NCBI RefSeq assembly: GCF_900112345.1
Contig: NZ_FOLB01000004.1
Location: forward strand, 248,001 to 312,000
Origin: Nocardioides terrae
Lineage (GTDB): Bacteria > Actinomycetota > Actinomycetes > Propionibacteriales > Nocardioidaceae
Length of the DNA: 64,000 nt
Direction of reading: 5' to 3'
Part shown: one piece after another, positions 33,097 through 40,733 of the stretch
How positions within the stretch are numbered: the stretch's first letter is position 1
Layout: each line of letters begins with the position of its first letter
Notes under the pieces: generated by a model
The model's input: only the letters and a program-made list of their open reading frames with translations
What the model was told of the DNA's origin: nothing
The model's database searches: none
Made by a program: the position numbers and the translations under genes

Positions 33097-33672
33097 ATGC
33101 GCCGACTACTCCCCCTCCTGCTGCTCGCCCTCGTGGCGACGGGCTGCAGCGACCTCTCAGGGACCAACAAGGGCGGCTACATCACCGGCGACGGTACGAC
33201 GACCGTGTGGGCGCCCGATGACCGAGGGGCCCCGATCGAGCTGACCGGGACGACGCTGGACGGCAAGGACGTGGACCTGGCCGACCTCCGTGGCAAGCCG
33301 GCCGTGGTGAACGTCTGGTGGTCGGGCTGCGGCCCCTGCCGCGCCGAGATGCCGATGCTGCAGGAGGCGAGCACCGAGCTGGCGGGTGAGGCGGCCTTCC
33401 TGGGGATCAACACCCGCGACGGCAGCGCGGCGAACGGCCTCGCCTTCGAGCGCTCGGTCGGGGCGTCGTACCCGTCGATCTATGCACCCGACGGCCGCGC
33501 GCTGCTCGCCTTCCCCGGCCTGCCCCGTCCGCTGCCGTCCACCGTCGTGCTCGACGCCCAGGGCCGGATCAGCGCCATGATCAGTGGCCCGATCCCGAGC
33601 AGGCTGACGCTCACCGAGCTCGTCCAGTGCGCGGCCTCCGCCTCGGCCGAGCACTGCGAGGCGGATACGTGA
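33097..33672 (+). CDS. TlpA/ResA-type thiol-disulfide lipoprotein
   Basis: This 191-aa extracytoplasmic thioredoxin fold has a lipoprotein signal, LLALVATGC, with the lipidated Cys at 17. The redox site is WWSGCGPCRAEMP (Cys78 and Cys81), followed by a cis-Pro region GLPRPLPSTVVLD. ResA-like proteins keep apocytochrome c haem-binding cysteines reduced, with electrons supplied through CcdA. CcdA is encoded next and overlaps by GTGA. The start lies 7 nt after the phosphatase stop. Confidence 0.93.
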   Translation: MRRLLPLLLLALVATGCSDLSGTNKGGYITGDGTTTVWAPDDRGAPIELTGTTLDGKDVDLADLRGKPAVVNVWWSGCGPCRAEMPMLQEASTELAGEAAFLGINTRDGSAANGLAFERSVGASYPSIYAPDGRALLAFPGLPRPLPSTVVLDAQGRISAMISGPIPSRLTLTELVQCAASASAEHCEADT

Positions 33673-34436
33673 TCGTCCCCATGACCGACTGGATCCACTC
33701 GACGGCGACCGACGGCTCCCTGCTGCTCGCGCTGCCGCTGGCGGTGCTCGCGGGCCTGGTGTCGTTCTTCTCGCCCTGCGTGATCCCGCTGCTGCCGGGC
33801 TACCTGTCCTACGCGACCGGCCTGTCCGGCGCCGACCTCGCGGAGGGGCGGGGCGGCCGCGGCCGGATGCTCGCCGGTGCCATCCTCTTCGTGCTCGGCT
33901 TCAGCGCCGTCTTCGTGCTGCTCGGCGTCGCCGCCGGGACGGTCGGCCAGTGGCTCATCGAGTACGACCGGCAGCTGCAGGTCGTGCTCGGCCTGCTGTC
34001 GATCGTGCTCGGCCTGGCCTTCATGGGCCTGGTGCCGTGGCTGCAACGCGACGTGCGCTTCCACCGGGTGCCGGCGGTCGGCCTCTTCGCCGCCCCGCTC
34101 CTCGGCGTCCTCTTCGCCGTGGGCTGGACGCCGTGCATCGGCCCCACCCTCGCGGTGATGCTCAACCTGGCCGGCCACGAGCGCACCGCCTCGCGTGGCG
34201 GCCTGTTGCTGGCGTTCTACTGCGTCGGCCTCGGGCTGCCCTTCATCGTCTTCGCGCTGCTCTGGCGACGGGCGCTGGGGGCGATGGCCTTCATCCGCCG
34301 GCACATCCGCTGGGTGACCCGCGTCGGCGGCGTCATGTTCGTGCTCATCGGTCTCGCGCTGCTCACCGGCTGGTGGGACTGGGCGGTGCAGTGGCTGCAG
34401 ATCCACCTCGTCGACGGCTGGACGGTCTCAGTGTGA
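33669..34436 (+). CDS. ccdA: Cytochrome c biogenesis protein CcdA
   Basis: This 255-aa membrane protein has six hydrophobic segments. The paired redox cysteines lie in FFSPCVIPLLPGY (helix 1) and GWTPCIGPTLA (helix 4). It passes electrons from cytoplasmic thioredoxin to the TlpA/ResA protein. GTG 33669 overlaps the upstream stop as elsewhere in this operon. ATG 33681 is an alternative giving a protein four residues shorter. Confidence 0.94.
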   Translation: MIVPMTDWIHSTATDGSLLLALPLAVLAGLVSFFSPCVIPLLPGYLSYATGLSGADLAEGRGGRGRMLAGAILFVLGFSAVFVLLGVAAGTVGQWLIEYDRQLQVVLGLLSIVLGLAFMGLVPWLQRDVRFHRVPAVGLFAAPLLGVLFAVGWTPCIGPTLAVMLNLAGHERTASRGGLLLAFYCVGLGLPFIVFALLWRRALGAMAFIRRHIRWVTRVGGVMFVLIGLALLTGWWDWAVQWLQIHLVDGWTVSV

Positions 34437-36076
34437 ACAACAGGACGCCGCAGCGCTCCCTGACCGGTCCCGAGGGCCGCGTCCCGCAGTTCTCCGAGGG
34501 GCCCGAGGGCCCCGGGCAGCGCGAGGAGCCCACCCGTCGCCCGGGAGAGCTCACCGTCCGGGAGCTGCTGCGCTGGTCGTGGCGCCAGCTCACCTCGATG
34601 AGGACCGCGCTCATCCTGCTGCTCCTGCTCGCCCTGGCGGCGGTGCCCGGATCGCTGATCCCGCAGAGCGGCGTCGACTCCCTCAAGGCGTCGCAGTGGC
34701 AGGACGCCCACACGACGCTGACGCCGATCTATCGGAAGCTCGGGCTCTTCGACGTCTACTCGACGCCGTGGTTCGGCGCGATCTACGTCCTGCTGATGGT
34801 GTCCCTCGTCGGCTGTATCGTGCCGCGGCTGCGGGTCTACTGGCGCGGGCTGCGCGCCCAGCCGCCCGCGGCGCCCCAGCAGCTGCTGCGGCTGTCCGAC
34901 TCGGCGTCGTACACGACCGAGGAGGAGCCCGAGGCCGTCCTGGCCCGGGCGCGGGCGATCCTGCGCGGCAAGCGCTACCGGATCCGCAGGGGCGCCGACG
35001 GCGACGCGGTCAGCGCCGAGCGCGGCTACCTGCGCGAGGCCGGCAACCTCGTCTTCCACCTCTCGATCCTCTTCGTGCTGGTGGGCTTCGCGATGGGCAG
35101 CCTGCTGGGCTACAAGGGCGGCGTCATCGTGGTCGTCGGGCCCGACGCGGGCTTCACCAACACCCCCAGCCAGTACGACGACCTCGACCCCGGCTCCCTC
35201 TTCAAGGAGAGCCGGATGGACCCCTTCACGTTCCACATCAACGACTTCCACGTCGACTGGCTCAACACCGGGCCGAAGGCAGGCATGGCCAAGGGCTTCC
35301 GCTCGCAGATCAGCTACTGCCAGAAGACCGACTGCTCCGACGAGAAGAACTACGACCTGCGGGTCAACCACCCGCTGAAGATCGGCTCGACCGAGGTCTT
35401 CCTCATCGGTCACGGCTACGCGCCGGTCATCACCGTGCGCGACGGCCAGGGCAACGTGGCCTACTCGGGACCGACGGTCTTCCTGCCGCAGGACGCGACC
35501 TTCTTCTCGTTCGGCGTGGTCAAGGCCCAGGCCGCCAAGCCCGAGCAGATCGGGCTGCAGGGCGTCTTCTACCCGACGTTCATCATGGACGACAAGGGCA
35601 ACCCGACGACGCTCATGGGCAACGACCTCAACCCGCTGATCTCGATGCACGTCTACGCCGGCGACCTCAATCCCGGCGGTGGGCCGCAGTCGGTCTACGC
35701 GCTCGACACCTCCGCGGCCAAGGAGGTGATGACGCCGGGTGACCCGAAGAAGGCGCTGCGCCTCGACATGACCCCCGGCCAGACGGTGCAGCTGCCCGAC
35801 GGCCTCGGCTCGGTCACCTTCGACAAGGTGGTCCGCTGGAACCGCGTCCAGATCAGCCAGACGCCCGGCAAGCTCATCGCCCTCGGCGGCGTCGTGCTCT
35901 GCCTGATCGGCCTGCTGGGGTCGCTGTTCATCCGCCCGCGACGCGTCTGGGTTCGTGCCCGGCGTGGTGAGGGCGGCACACTGGTCGAGGTCGCCACGCT
36001 CGACCGCTCCGGCGGAGGCGACACCGCCGCCGTCGTACGTGCGCTGACGCAGGCGCTGCAGGAGGAGAAGAAGTGA
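34433..36076 (+). CDS. resB: Cytochrome c biogenesis protein ResB
   Basis: This 547-aa membrane subunit of the system II cytochrome c synthase has three N-terminal helices: TALILLLLLALAAVPGSLIP, AIYVLLMVSLVGCIVP, and LVFHLSILFVLVGFAMGSLL. A large extracytoplasmic domain of about 350 residues and one C-terminal helix (LIALGGVVLCLIGLLGSLFI) follow. With CcsB it carries haem across the membrane and attaches it to apocytochrome c. GTG 34433 overlaps the ccdA stop. The first about 45 residues are Pro/Gly/Glu-rich and poorly conserved. Confidence 0.93.
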   Translation: MNNRTPQRSLTGPEGRVPQFSEGPEGPGQREEPTRRPGELTVRELLRWSWRQLTSMRTALILLLLLALAAVPGSLIPQSGVDSLKASQWQDAHTTLTPIYRKLGLFDVYSTPWFGAIYVLLMVSLVGCIVPRLRVYWRGLRAQPPAAPQQLLRLSDSASYTTEEEPEAVLARARAILRGKRYRIRRGADGDAVSAERGYLREAGNLVFHLSILFVLVGFAMGSLLGYKGGVIVVVGPDAGFTNTPSQYDDLDPGSLFKESRMDPFTFHINDFHVDWLNTGPKAGMAKGFRSQISYCQKTDCSDEKNYDLRVNHPLKIGSTEVFLIGHGYAPVITVRDGQGNVAYSGPTVFLPQDATFFSFGVVKAQAAKPEQIGLQGVFYPTFIMDDKGNPTTLMGNDLNPLISMHVYAGDLNPGGGPQSVYALDTSAAKEVMTPGDPKKALRLDMTPGQTVQLPDGLGSVTFDKVVRWNRVQISQTPGKLIALGGVVLCLIGLLGSLFIRPRRVWVRARRGEGGTLVEVATLDRSGGGDTAAVVRALTQALQEEKK

Positions 36077-37116
36077 CCGAGCACAGCTGGGCGTTGCTCT
36101 CGAACCAGGCCGTCGGCGCCGCCGGCGTCGTCTACTTCCTCGCGCTGATCGCCCACCTGGTGGAGTGGTCGGCGCTCCGCTCCGTCGTGCCCGCTGGTCG
36201 GATCGGGACCAGAGCGGATGCGATGGTCTCGACACCGGCCGCTGCACCACCGGGCCCGACCGGCGACCCGCTGGTCGAGGAGGGCCGCCAGGCCCGTCTC
36301 GAGACCTCGGGCAGCTCCGCGGCGAACGAGGAGCGTGGGGAGCTCTTCGGCCGGCTCGGCTACCTGCTGACCGTCATCGCCGTCGCCGCCCACCTCGCGG
36401 CGCTGGTCGGGCGCGGCATGGCCGCGGACCCGCACCGGGTGCCGTGGGGCAACATGTACGAGTTCACGCTCAGCGGCACCTTCGTCGTCGCCGCGGCGTA
36501 CGTCGTCCTGCACCGCCGTCTGGCGCTCGCCTGGATGGCTCCGCTGGTCCTGACCTTCGTGCTGGTCTGCCTGATGATCGCGGTGCTGTGGCTCTACGAG
36601 CCCGTCGCGCAGCTGACCGAGGCGCTCAACTCCTACTGGCTCGTCATCCACGTCGTCTCGGCGATCCTCGCGACCGGCGCGTTCACGCTCGGCGGCATGA
36701 CGTCGGCGGTCTACCTCATCAAGGCCCGGACCGGCGAGCGGGAGTCCGGCTGGCTCTCGCGGGTGCCGTCGCTGGACGTGCTCGACCAGGTCGCCTACCG
36801 CATCCACTCCTTCGGCTTCCCGGTGTGGACCTTCGCGGTCCTCATCACCGGCCCCATCTGGGCACACCAGGCCTGGTCGTCGTACTGGAACTGGGACCCC
36901 AAGGAGGTCTGGGCCTTCATCACCTGGGTCGTCTACGCGGGCTACCTGCACGCCCGGGCGACCGCCGGCTGGCGCGGCCGCAACGCCGCGATCCTCGCCC
37001 TCGTCGGGATGGCGACGCTGTGGTTCAACTTCATCGGGATCAACTACTTCTCGTCGACGTCGCAGCACTCCTACGCGGCGCCGGCGCCGATGGGCTCGCA
37101 GTCGGTCACCCGCTAG
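36073..37116 (+). CDS. ccsB: Cytochrome c biogenesis protein CcsB (ResC)
   Basis: This 347-aa haem-handling subunit has about eight membrane segments. The tryptophan-rich WWD-type motif appears as SYWNWDPKEVWAFITW, near residues 275-290. WGNMYEF and conserved His residues in VIHVVSAIL and YRIHSFGFP also appear. The loop after the first helix (about residues 35-85) is Gly/Pro/Ala-rich and partly encoded by a degenerate REP copy (36269-36306). It overlaps resB by ATGA and ends overlapping the stop of the convergent small gene. Confidence 0.94.
   Translation: MTEHSWALLSNQAVGAAGVVYFLALIAHLVEWSALRSVVPAGRIGTRADAMVSTPAAAPPGPTGDPLVEEGRQARLETSGSSAANEERGELFGRLGYLLTVIAVAAHLAALVGRGMAADPHRVPWGNMYEFTLSGTFVVAAAYVVLHRRLALAWMAPLVLTFVLVCLMIAVLWLYEPVAQLTEALNSYWLVIHVVSAILATGAFTLGGMTSAVYLIKARTGERESGWLSRVPSLDVLDQVAYRIHSFGFPVWTFAVLITGPIWAHQAWSSYWNWDPKEVWAFITWVVYAGYLHARATAGWRGRNAAILALVGMATLWFNFIGINYFSSTSQHSYAAPAPMGSQSVTR
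36269..36306. repeat. Degenerate REP copy inside ccsB
   Basis: CGCTGGTCGAGGAGGGCCGC then CAGGC...GTCTCGAGACC aligns with the inverted REP form CGCTGGTCGAGTAGCGAGCG...GTATCGAGACC. It is in frame and encodes part of the first cytoplasmic loop (LVEEGRQARLET). Confidence 0.55.
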
Positions 37117-37313
37117 GGGCCGTCGTCGTCCCGCCGTCTGCGGTCGAGCTCGCGGAGGAACTCGTCGTCGTCATCGGGGCCGATCGGGCCTGACGGCTTG
37201 GCGGACCGGCGGGTGGTGACCAGCGGCGGTTGGACGCCGCGACGCTGGATCACCCTGGTGAGCGCATAGGTCGCGAGCGCGACGATGATGAGCACGAACA
37301 GGACCTTCAGCAC
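37113..37313 (-). CDS. Small single-span membrane protein
   Basis: This 66-aa protein begins VLKVLFVLIIVALATYALTR, one membrane segment, and ends in a charged Arg/Asp tail (DDDDEFLRELDRRRRDDD). No catalytic motif is present. GTG 37313 has TATCGT at 37320-37325 on the minus strand, 6 nt upstream, so the gene is probably leaderless. A longer frame upstream has no membrane-protein character. The stop overlaps the ccsB stop by 4 nt. It may be a structural partner of neighbouring membrane systems, but that is guesswork. Confidence 0.7.
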   Translation of the reverse strand: MLKVLFVLIIVALATYALTRVIQRRGVQPPLVTTRRSAKPSGPIGPDDDDEFLRELDRRRRDDDGP

Positions 37314-37406
37314 ACGTCCACGATAGTTCGGCTTTCCAGGACCGGGTGGGGCTTCCCGGCATCCCGGGAGCGCGTCAGGCATTCGGGGATCCCGGGCCCG
37401 GACGCC

Positions 37407-37412
37407 TAGGCT
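37407..37412 (+). promoter_or_regulatory. Probable -10 box of leaderless DUF4229 gene
   Basis: TAGGCT is followed by 7 nt and GTG 37420. Confidence 0.5.
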
Positions 37413-37419
37413 TGCGGGC

Positions 37420-37671
37420 GTGAGAGAGTTCGTCGTCTACACGCTGCTGAGGGTGGCGCTGTTCGCCGCCACGTTCGCCGTCGTGGCCGGGATCTGGGCG
37501 CTCGTCGACGGCGGCTTCCCGTGGTTCCCCGTTCTGGTCGTCGCCTTCGTGATCAGCGGGATCGTGTCCTACTTCCTCCTCAACGGCCAGCGCGTCGCGT
37601 TCGCCTCCAAGGTCGAGCGGCGCGCCTCGGCCGCGGTCGAGAGGTCGCGGTCGAGGGAGGACGTCGACTAG
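37420..37671 (+). CDS. DUF4229 small membrane protein
   Basis: This 83-aa protein has two membrane segments (LLRVALFAATFAVVAGIWAL and FPVLVVAFVISGIVSYFLL). A basic cytoplasmic tail (ASKVERRASAAVERSRSRED) follows. The pattern fits DUF4229, commonly found beside menA in actinobacteria. The function is unknown, and proximity to menaquinone genes is the only clue. Confidence 0.85.
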   Translation: MREFVVYTLLRVALFAATFAVVAGIWALVDGGFPWFPVLVVAFVISGIVSYFLLNGQRVAFASKVERRASAAVERSRSREDVD

Positions 37672-37682
37672 CGTCCGCCGTG

Positions 37683-37698
37683 CCAGCGGATCCGCTGG
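37683..37698. promoter_or_regulatory. Perfect 16-bp palindrome CCAGCGGATCCGCTGG
   Basis: It lies 12 nt after the DUF4229 stop and 40 nt before the next start. It could be an operator or a short terminator. GAGGAG at 37723-37728 is the ribosome binding site of the following gene. Confidence 0.5.
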
Positions 37699-37737
37699 GA
37701 CGTCGCTCGCCGCGGCGGGAGTGAGGAGCAAACGCCC

Positions 37738-38349
37738 ATGGCCGTCATCCACGTCGACTCGGACATCTCGCCGACCAAGCCGGAGCTCGTCGCCGCCTGG
37801 CTGCCGACGCAGCCGTGGGCGGCCGGGCTCGGTGAGCTCGAGCAGATCGGTGGCTACCGCTTCGACGACCCCGACGGCGAGGTCGGCATCGAGGCGCTCC
37901 TGTTCCGCGCCGGCGAGCAGGTCCTGCACCTGCCGCTGACCTACCGAGGGGCACCGCTCGAGGGAGCCGACGAGTTCCTCATCTGCACGATGTCGCACAC
38001 CGCCCTCGGCGACCGCTGGATCTACGACGGCATCGGCGATCGCGTCGCCGTCGACGCCTACGTCACCGCCATCTTGACCGGTGGCCGGCAGGCCGACCTG
38101 GAGGTCGAACGGGACGGGCGGATCGTGGGGGTGCGCGAGGCGGCCGTGCAGGCATCCGGCAGCGGACGTGCCTCCGCCGTGCCGGACCACGCTGCGCTGG
38201 CGGTGACGTCCCGGGGCGCTCTCGCGATCGTCGAGTCCGCCGACCTCACCCTCAACATCGCCCGGCTGCTGCCCGCCGACGTCGACGGGCCGGAGACGCT
38301 CACGGTCGTCTGGGACGGCGGGCGGGCCGTCGCCGCGTCGGCAGGCTGA
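37738..38349 (+). CDS. CG0192-like / maltokinase N-cap-like protein
   Basis: This 203-aa cytoplasmic protein begins MAVIHVDSDISPTKPELVAA and has WLPTQPW. This opening is shared with the N-terminal cap domain of maltokinases and with the CG0192-related family of stand-alone caps. The kinase domain itself is absent. GYRFDDPDGEVGIEALLFRAG and LGDRWIYDGIGD are other conserved stretches. Its biochemical role is not known. The gene is monocistronic and converges with menA. Confidence 0.75.
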   Translation: MAVIHVDSDISPTKPELVAAWLPTQPWAAGLGELEQIGGYRFDDPDGEVGIEALLFRAGEQVLHLPLTYRGAPLEGADEFLICTMSHTALGDRWIYDGIGDRVAVDAYVTAILTGGRQADLEVERDGRIVGVREAAVQASGSGRASAVPDHAALAVTSRGALAIVESADLTLNIARLLPADVDGPETLTVVWDGGRAVAASAG

Positions 38350-38407
38350 GGCCGAGCGTGCGCTGCGTGCGCTGCGTGCGCTGCGGGCCTGCCGGGCCTG
38401 CCGACCG

Positions 38408-39280
38408 TCAGGCCAGCGCCAGCGGTACGGCGACGAGAACCGCCCACGCCAGCTCGGCCTTGCCGCTGGCCTGGAGCACGGGGATCAGCGCGCGACCGGC
38501 GGCGCCTGCGGCGACCGCGCGTGCCGCCCGGCCGGCGATGACGAGGAAGCCGAGGCCGAGCAGGGCCCACCAGGTCGTCGCGACCGCGACCGCGACCACC
38601 GCCGCAGCGGCGGCCGCGACCAGCAGCGCGTAGAGCGCACGGGTGCGTCCGTCGCCGAGCCTGACCGCGAGCGTGCGCTTCCCGGTGACGGCGTCGGTCG
38701 GGATGTCGCGCAGGTTGTTGGCCACGAGGATCCCGCAGGCGAGCGCGCCGATCCCGACCGCGGCGTAGAGGGCGGGCCACGACCACTGCTCGGCCTGCAC
38801 GTAGTAGGTGCCGACGACGGCGACCAGGCCGAAGAAGACGAACACCATCACCTCGCCGAGGCCGGCGTACCCGTAGGGGCGCTTGCCGCCGGTGTAGTAC
38901 CAGGCGGCCAGGATGCAGAGCACCCCGACCGCGACCAGCCACCAGGTGGTGCTGGCGGCCAGCGCGAGGCCGGCGAGGGCGGCGACGCCGAACGCCGCGA
39001 ACGCCGCCCGTTTCACTGCCGACGGCGTGGCCAGCCGGGAGCCGGTCAGCCGCAGCGGGCCGACCCGCTCGTCATCGGTCCCACGGATCCCGTCGGAGTA
39101 GTCGTTGGCGTAGTTGACCGCCACCTGCAGCGCCAGCGCGACCACCAGGGCGAGCAGCGCCTTCCACCACACCAGCTGGTCGTCGTACGCCGCCACGCCG
39201 GTGCCCGCCAGGACCGGCGAGATCGCCGCCGGGAGCGTCTTCGGGCGCGCCCCCTCGAACCACTGCGCTGCTGTCGCCAC
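38408..39280 (-). CDS. menA: 1,4-dihydroxy-2-naphthoate polyprenyltransferase
   Basis: This is a 290-aa UbiA-family membrane prenyltransferase. The first Asp-rich motif is [17 protein letters not shown] near 60-76, and the second is [17 protein letters not shown] near 190. Eight or so hydrophobic segments are visible. It attaches the isoprenoid chain to DHNA, giving demethylmenaquinone, which MenG (at 50109) then methylates. GTG 39280 was chosen from the family N-terminus [15 protein letters not shown]. Its upstream region contains the second REP family. Confidence 0.96.
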   Translation of the reverse strand: MATAAQWFEGARPKTLPAAISPVLAGTGVAAYDDQLVWWKALLALVVALALQVAVNYANDYSDGIRGTDDERVGPLRLTGSRLATPSAVKRAAFAAFGVAALAGLALAASTTWWLVAVGVLCILAAWYYTGGKRPYGYAGLGEVMVFVFFGLVAVVGTYYVQAEQWSWPALYAAVGIGALACGILVANNLRDIPTDAVTGKRTLAVRLGDGRTRALYALLVAAAAAAVVAVAVATTWWALLGLGFLVIAGRAARAVAAGAAGRALIPVLQASGKAELAWAVLVAVPLALA

Positions 39281-39302
39281 GAGGGGTCATTCAACACCGG
39301 TC

Positions 39303-39465
39303 GCGTACCGATCGGGGCCAGTGGGGCCGTGGTGGCGGCCGGACGCCTCACGCGGCACGTGCTCCCCGATCGGTACGCCGCCCGACACCGATCGGGACAC
39401 GTGTGGTCAGTGGGGCGCCAGATCGGCGTCTGTGGCCCCGTCAGCCCCGATCGGTACGCCGCCCG
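39303..39465. repeat. Second REP family: one inverted and two direct copies of CCCCGATCGGTACGC
   Basis: GCGTACCGATCGGGG at 39303-39317 is the exact complement of CCCCGATCGGTACGC at 39364-39378. The last is repeated at 39445-39459, and the two direct copies share six further bases (CGCCCG). The third copy lies inside the 3' end of the MFS gene and encodes its tail. This family is distinct in sequence from the 27929 repeat. Confidence 0.85.
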
Positions 39466-40699
39466 CCAGATACCGCTCCGCGGCACGGGCGGCGGGGCCG
39501 ATGGCGACGGCCGAGGCGACCACGATGAGGGCGATGATGATCCAGCCGGGCGCACCGAGCGTCATGGCGAGGTAGGTGTAGACGGCCGGCGCCCAGACGT
39601 CGCCGAGGGTGTAGCCCAGCGACGAGACGCCCTGGTAGTCGCCGAGCCGGTCGGGGTCGGAGAGCTCGGCGACCAGCCCCCACATGCCCGCGGACTGGAA
39701 GAGCTCCGCGCCGGTCACGGTCACGTGGCCGACCCATACCAGCACGATGGTGACCCAGCCGGTCGTGTCATGGGTGACGAGGACGATGCCGCAGGAGAGC
39801 ACGAAGCAGGCGGTGCCGCGGTACTGCGCCCGCAGGGACTCCTGCACCGTCGTCACGCCGCGGGCGGCAGCCACCTGCAGCAGCACCGCCAGCAGGGTGT
39901 TGGTGCCGAACAGCCACGCGAGCAGGACCCGCGGAGCGTCGGTCTCCTCGACCAGCCAGAGCGGGATGACGACGTTGAGCAGGACCTGGTGGGTGCCGAG
40001 GATGCCGTTGAAGATCGACATCAGCAGGAAGCCGCGGTTGCGCAGCGCGCTGCCCTTCTCGGCGGAGTGCTCCAGGGCCTGCTCGAGGACCGGCTCCGGC
40101 GCCGCGGGCTCGACCGTGAGCCGCGGCAGGCGCCACACCCAGACCGTGTTGGCGACCAGCAGCACTCCGGTCAGGATCGGCACGAGCTCCATCGCGGTGT
40201 CGGACTCGAAGGCCAGCGCCAGGCCGGCGAGCAGCGCACCCAGCGTGTAGCCGACGTTGCGCGCGGCCCGCATGAACGCCTGGGAGGCGACCCGCTTGTC
40301 GCGCGGGAAGATCGCGATCTGGTAGGCGCCGCGGCCCGAGCGCATGGTCTGCTCGACGACGCTCATCGCGGCCATCATCAGCAGGAACGCGACGAAGCCG
40401 TCGACCGCGGGCCAGAGGAAGTAGAGCGCCGCCTGGGCCGCCGCCATCGACACCCAGGCCTGCTTCGCGCCGAACCGATCGACCCAGCGGCCGGTCGGCA
40501 CCGACGCCAGGAACTGCACACCTGCGCCGATGGACAGCCCCAACCCGACGTGCTGGGCGGAGAGGCCGACGAGCTGGGTGAAGTAGAACGCCGACCCGGT
40601 GAGGAACGCCCCGTCACCGAAGGCGGAGATGACCGACTGCAGGGCCAGTCGCCGGGTCAGCGAGTCCCGGGGCACGAGACCACGAAGCAGTCGGATCAC
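39407..40699 (-). CDS. MFS transporter (paralogue 1)
   Basis: This 430-aa protein has about twelve membrane segments. The loop 2-3 motif is GRWVDRFGAKQAW, typical of the major facilitator superfamily. It resembles the next gene along its whole length (LALQS..., TGSAFYFTQLVGLS), so the pair arose by tandem duplication. The C-terminal 15-18 residues (GGVPIGADGATDADLAPH) are encoded by the repeat at 39445-39465. The substrate is unknown, and multidrug or metabolite efflux is usual for such proteins. A symmetric operator lies 17-34 nt before its start. Confidence 0.88.
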   Translation of the reverse strand: MIRLLRGLVPRDSLTRRLALQSVISAFGDGAFLTGSAFYFTQLVGLSAQHVGLGLSIGAGVQFLASVPTGRWVDRFGAKQAWVSMAAAQAALYFLWPAVDGFVAFLLMMAAMSVVEQTMRSGRGAYQIAIFPRDKRVASQAFMRAARNVGYTLGALLAGLALAFESDTAMELVPILTGVLLVANTVWVWRLPRLTVEPAAPEPVLEQALEHSAEKGSALRNRGFLLMSIFNGILGTHQVLLNVVIPLWLVEETDAPRVLLAWLFGTNTLLAVLLQVAAARGVTTVQESLRAQYRGTACFVLSCGIVLVTHDTTGWVTIVLVWVGHVTVTGAELFQSAGMWGLVAELSDPDRLGDYQGVSSLGYTLGDVWAPAVYTYLAMTLGAPGWIIIALIVVASAVAIGPAARAAERYLAGGVPIGADGATDADLAPH

Positions 40700-40715
40700 T
40701 CGGTTCCTCTCGATT

Positions 40716-40733
40716 TATCTTGATGTCAAGATA
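40716..40733. promoter_or_regulatory. Operator-like palindrome TATCTTGATGTCAAGATA
   Basis: Eight-base arms TATCTTGA / TCAAGATA are perfect around a TG centre. The site is unusually AT-rich for this genome and has the size and symmetry of a MarR-type operator. It lies directly upstream of MFS paralogue 1 and includes the stop codon of paralogue 2 (TCA at 40726-40728 on the plus strand). No MarR gene is in the window. Confidence 0.7.
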
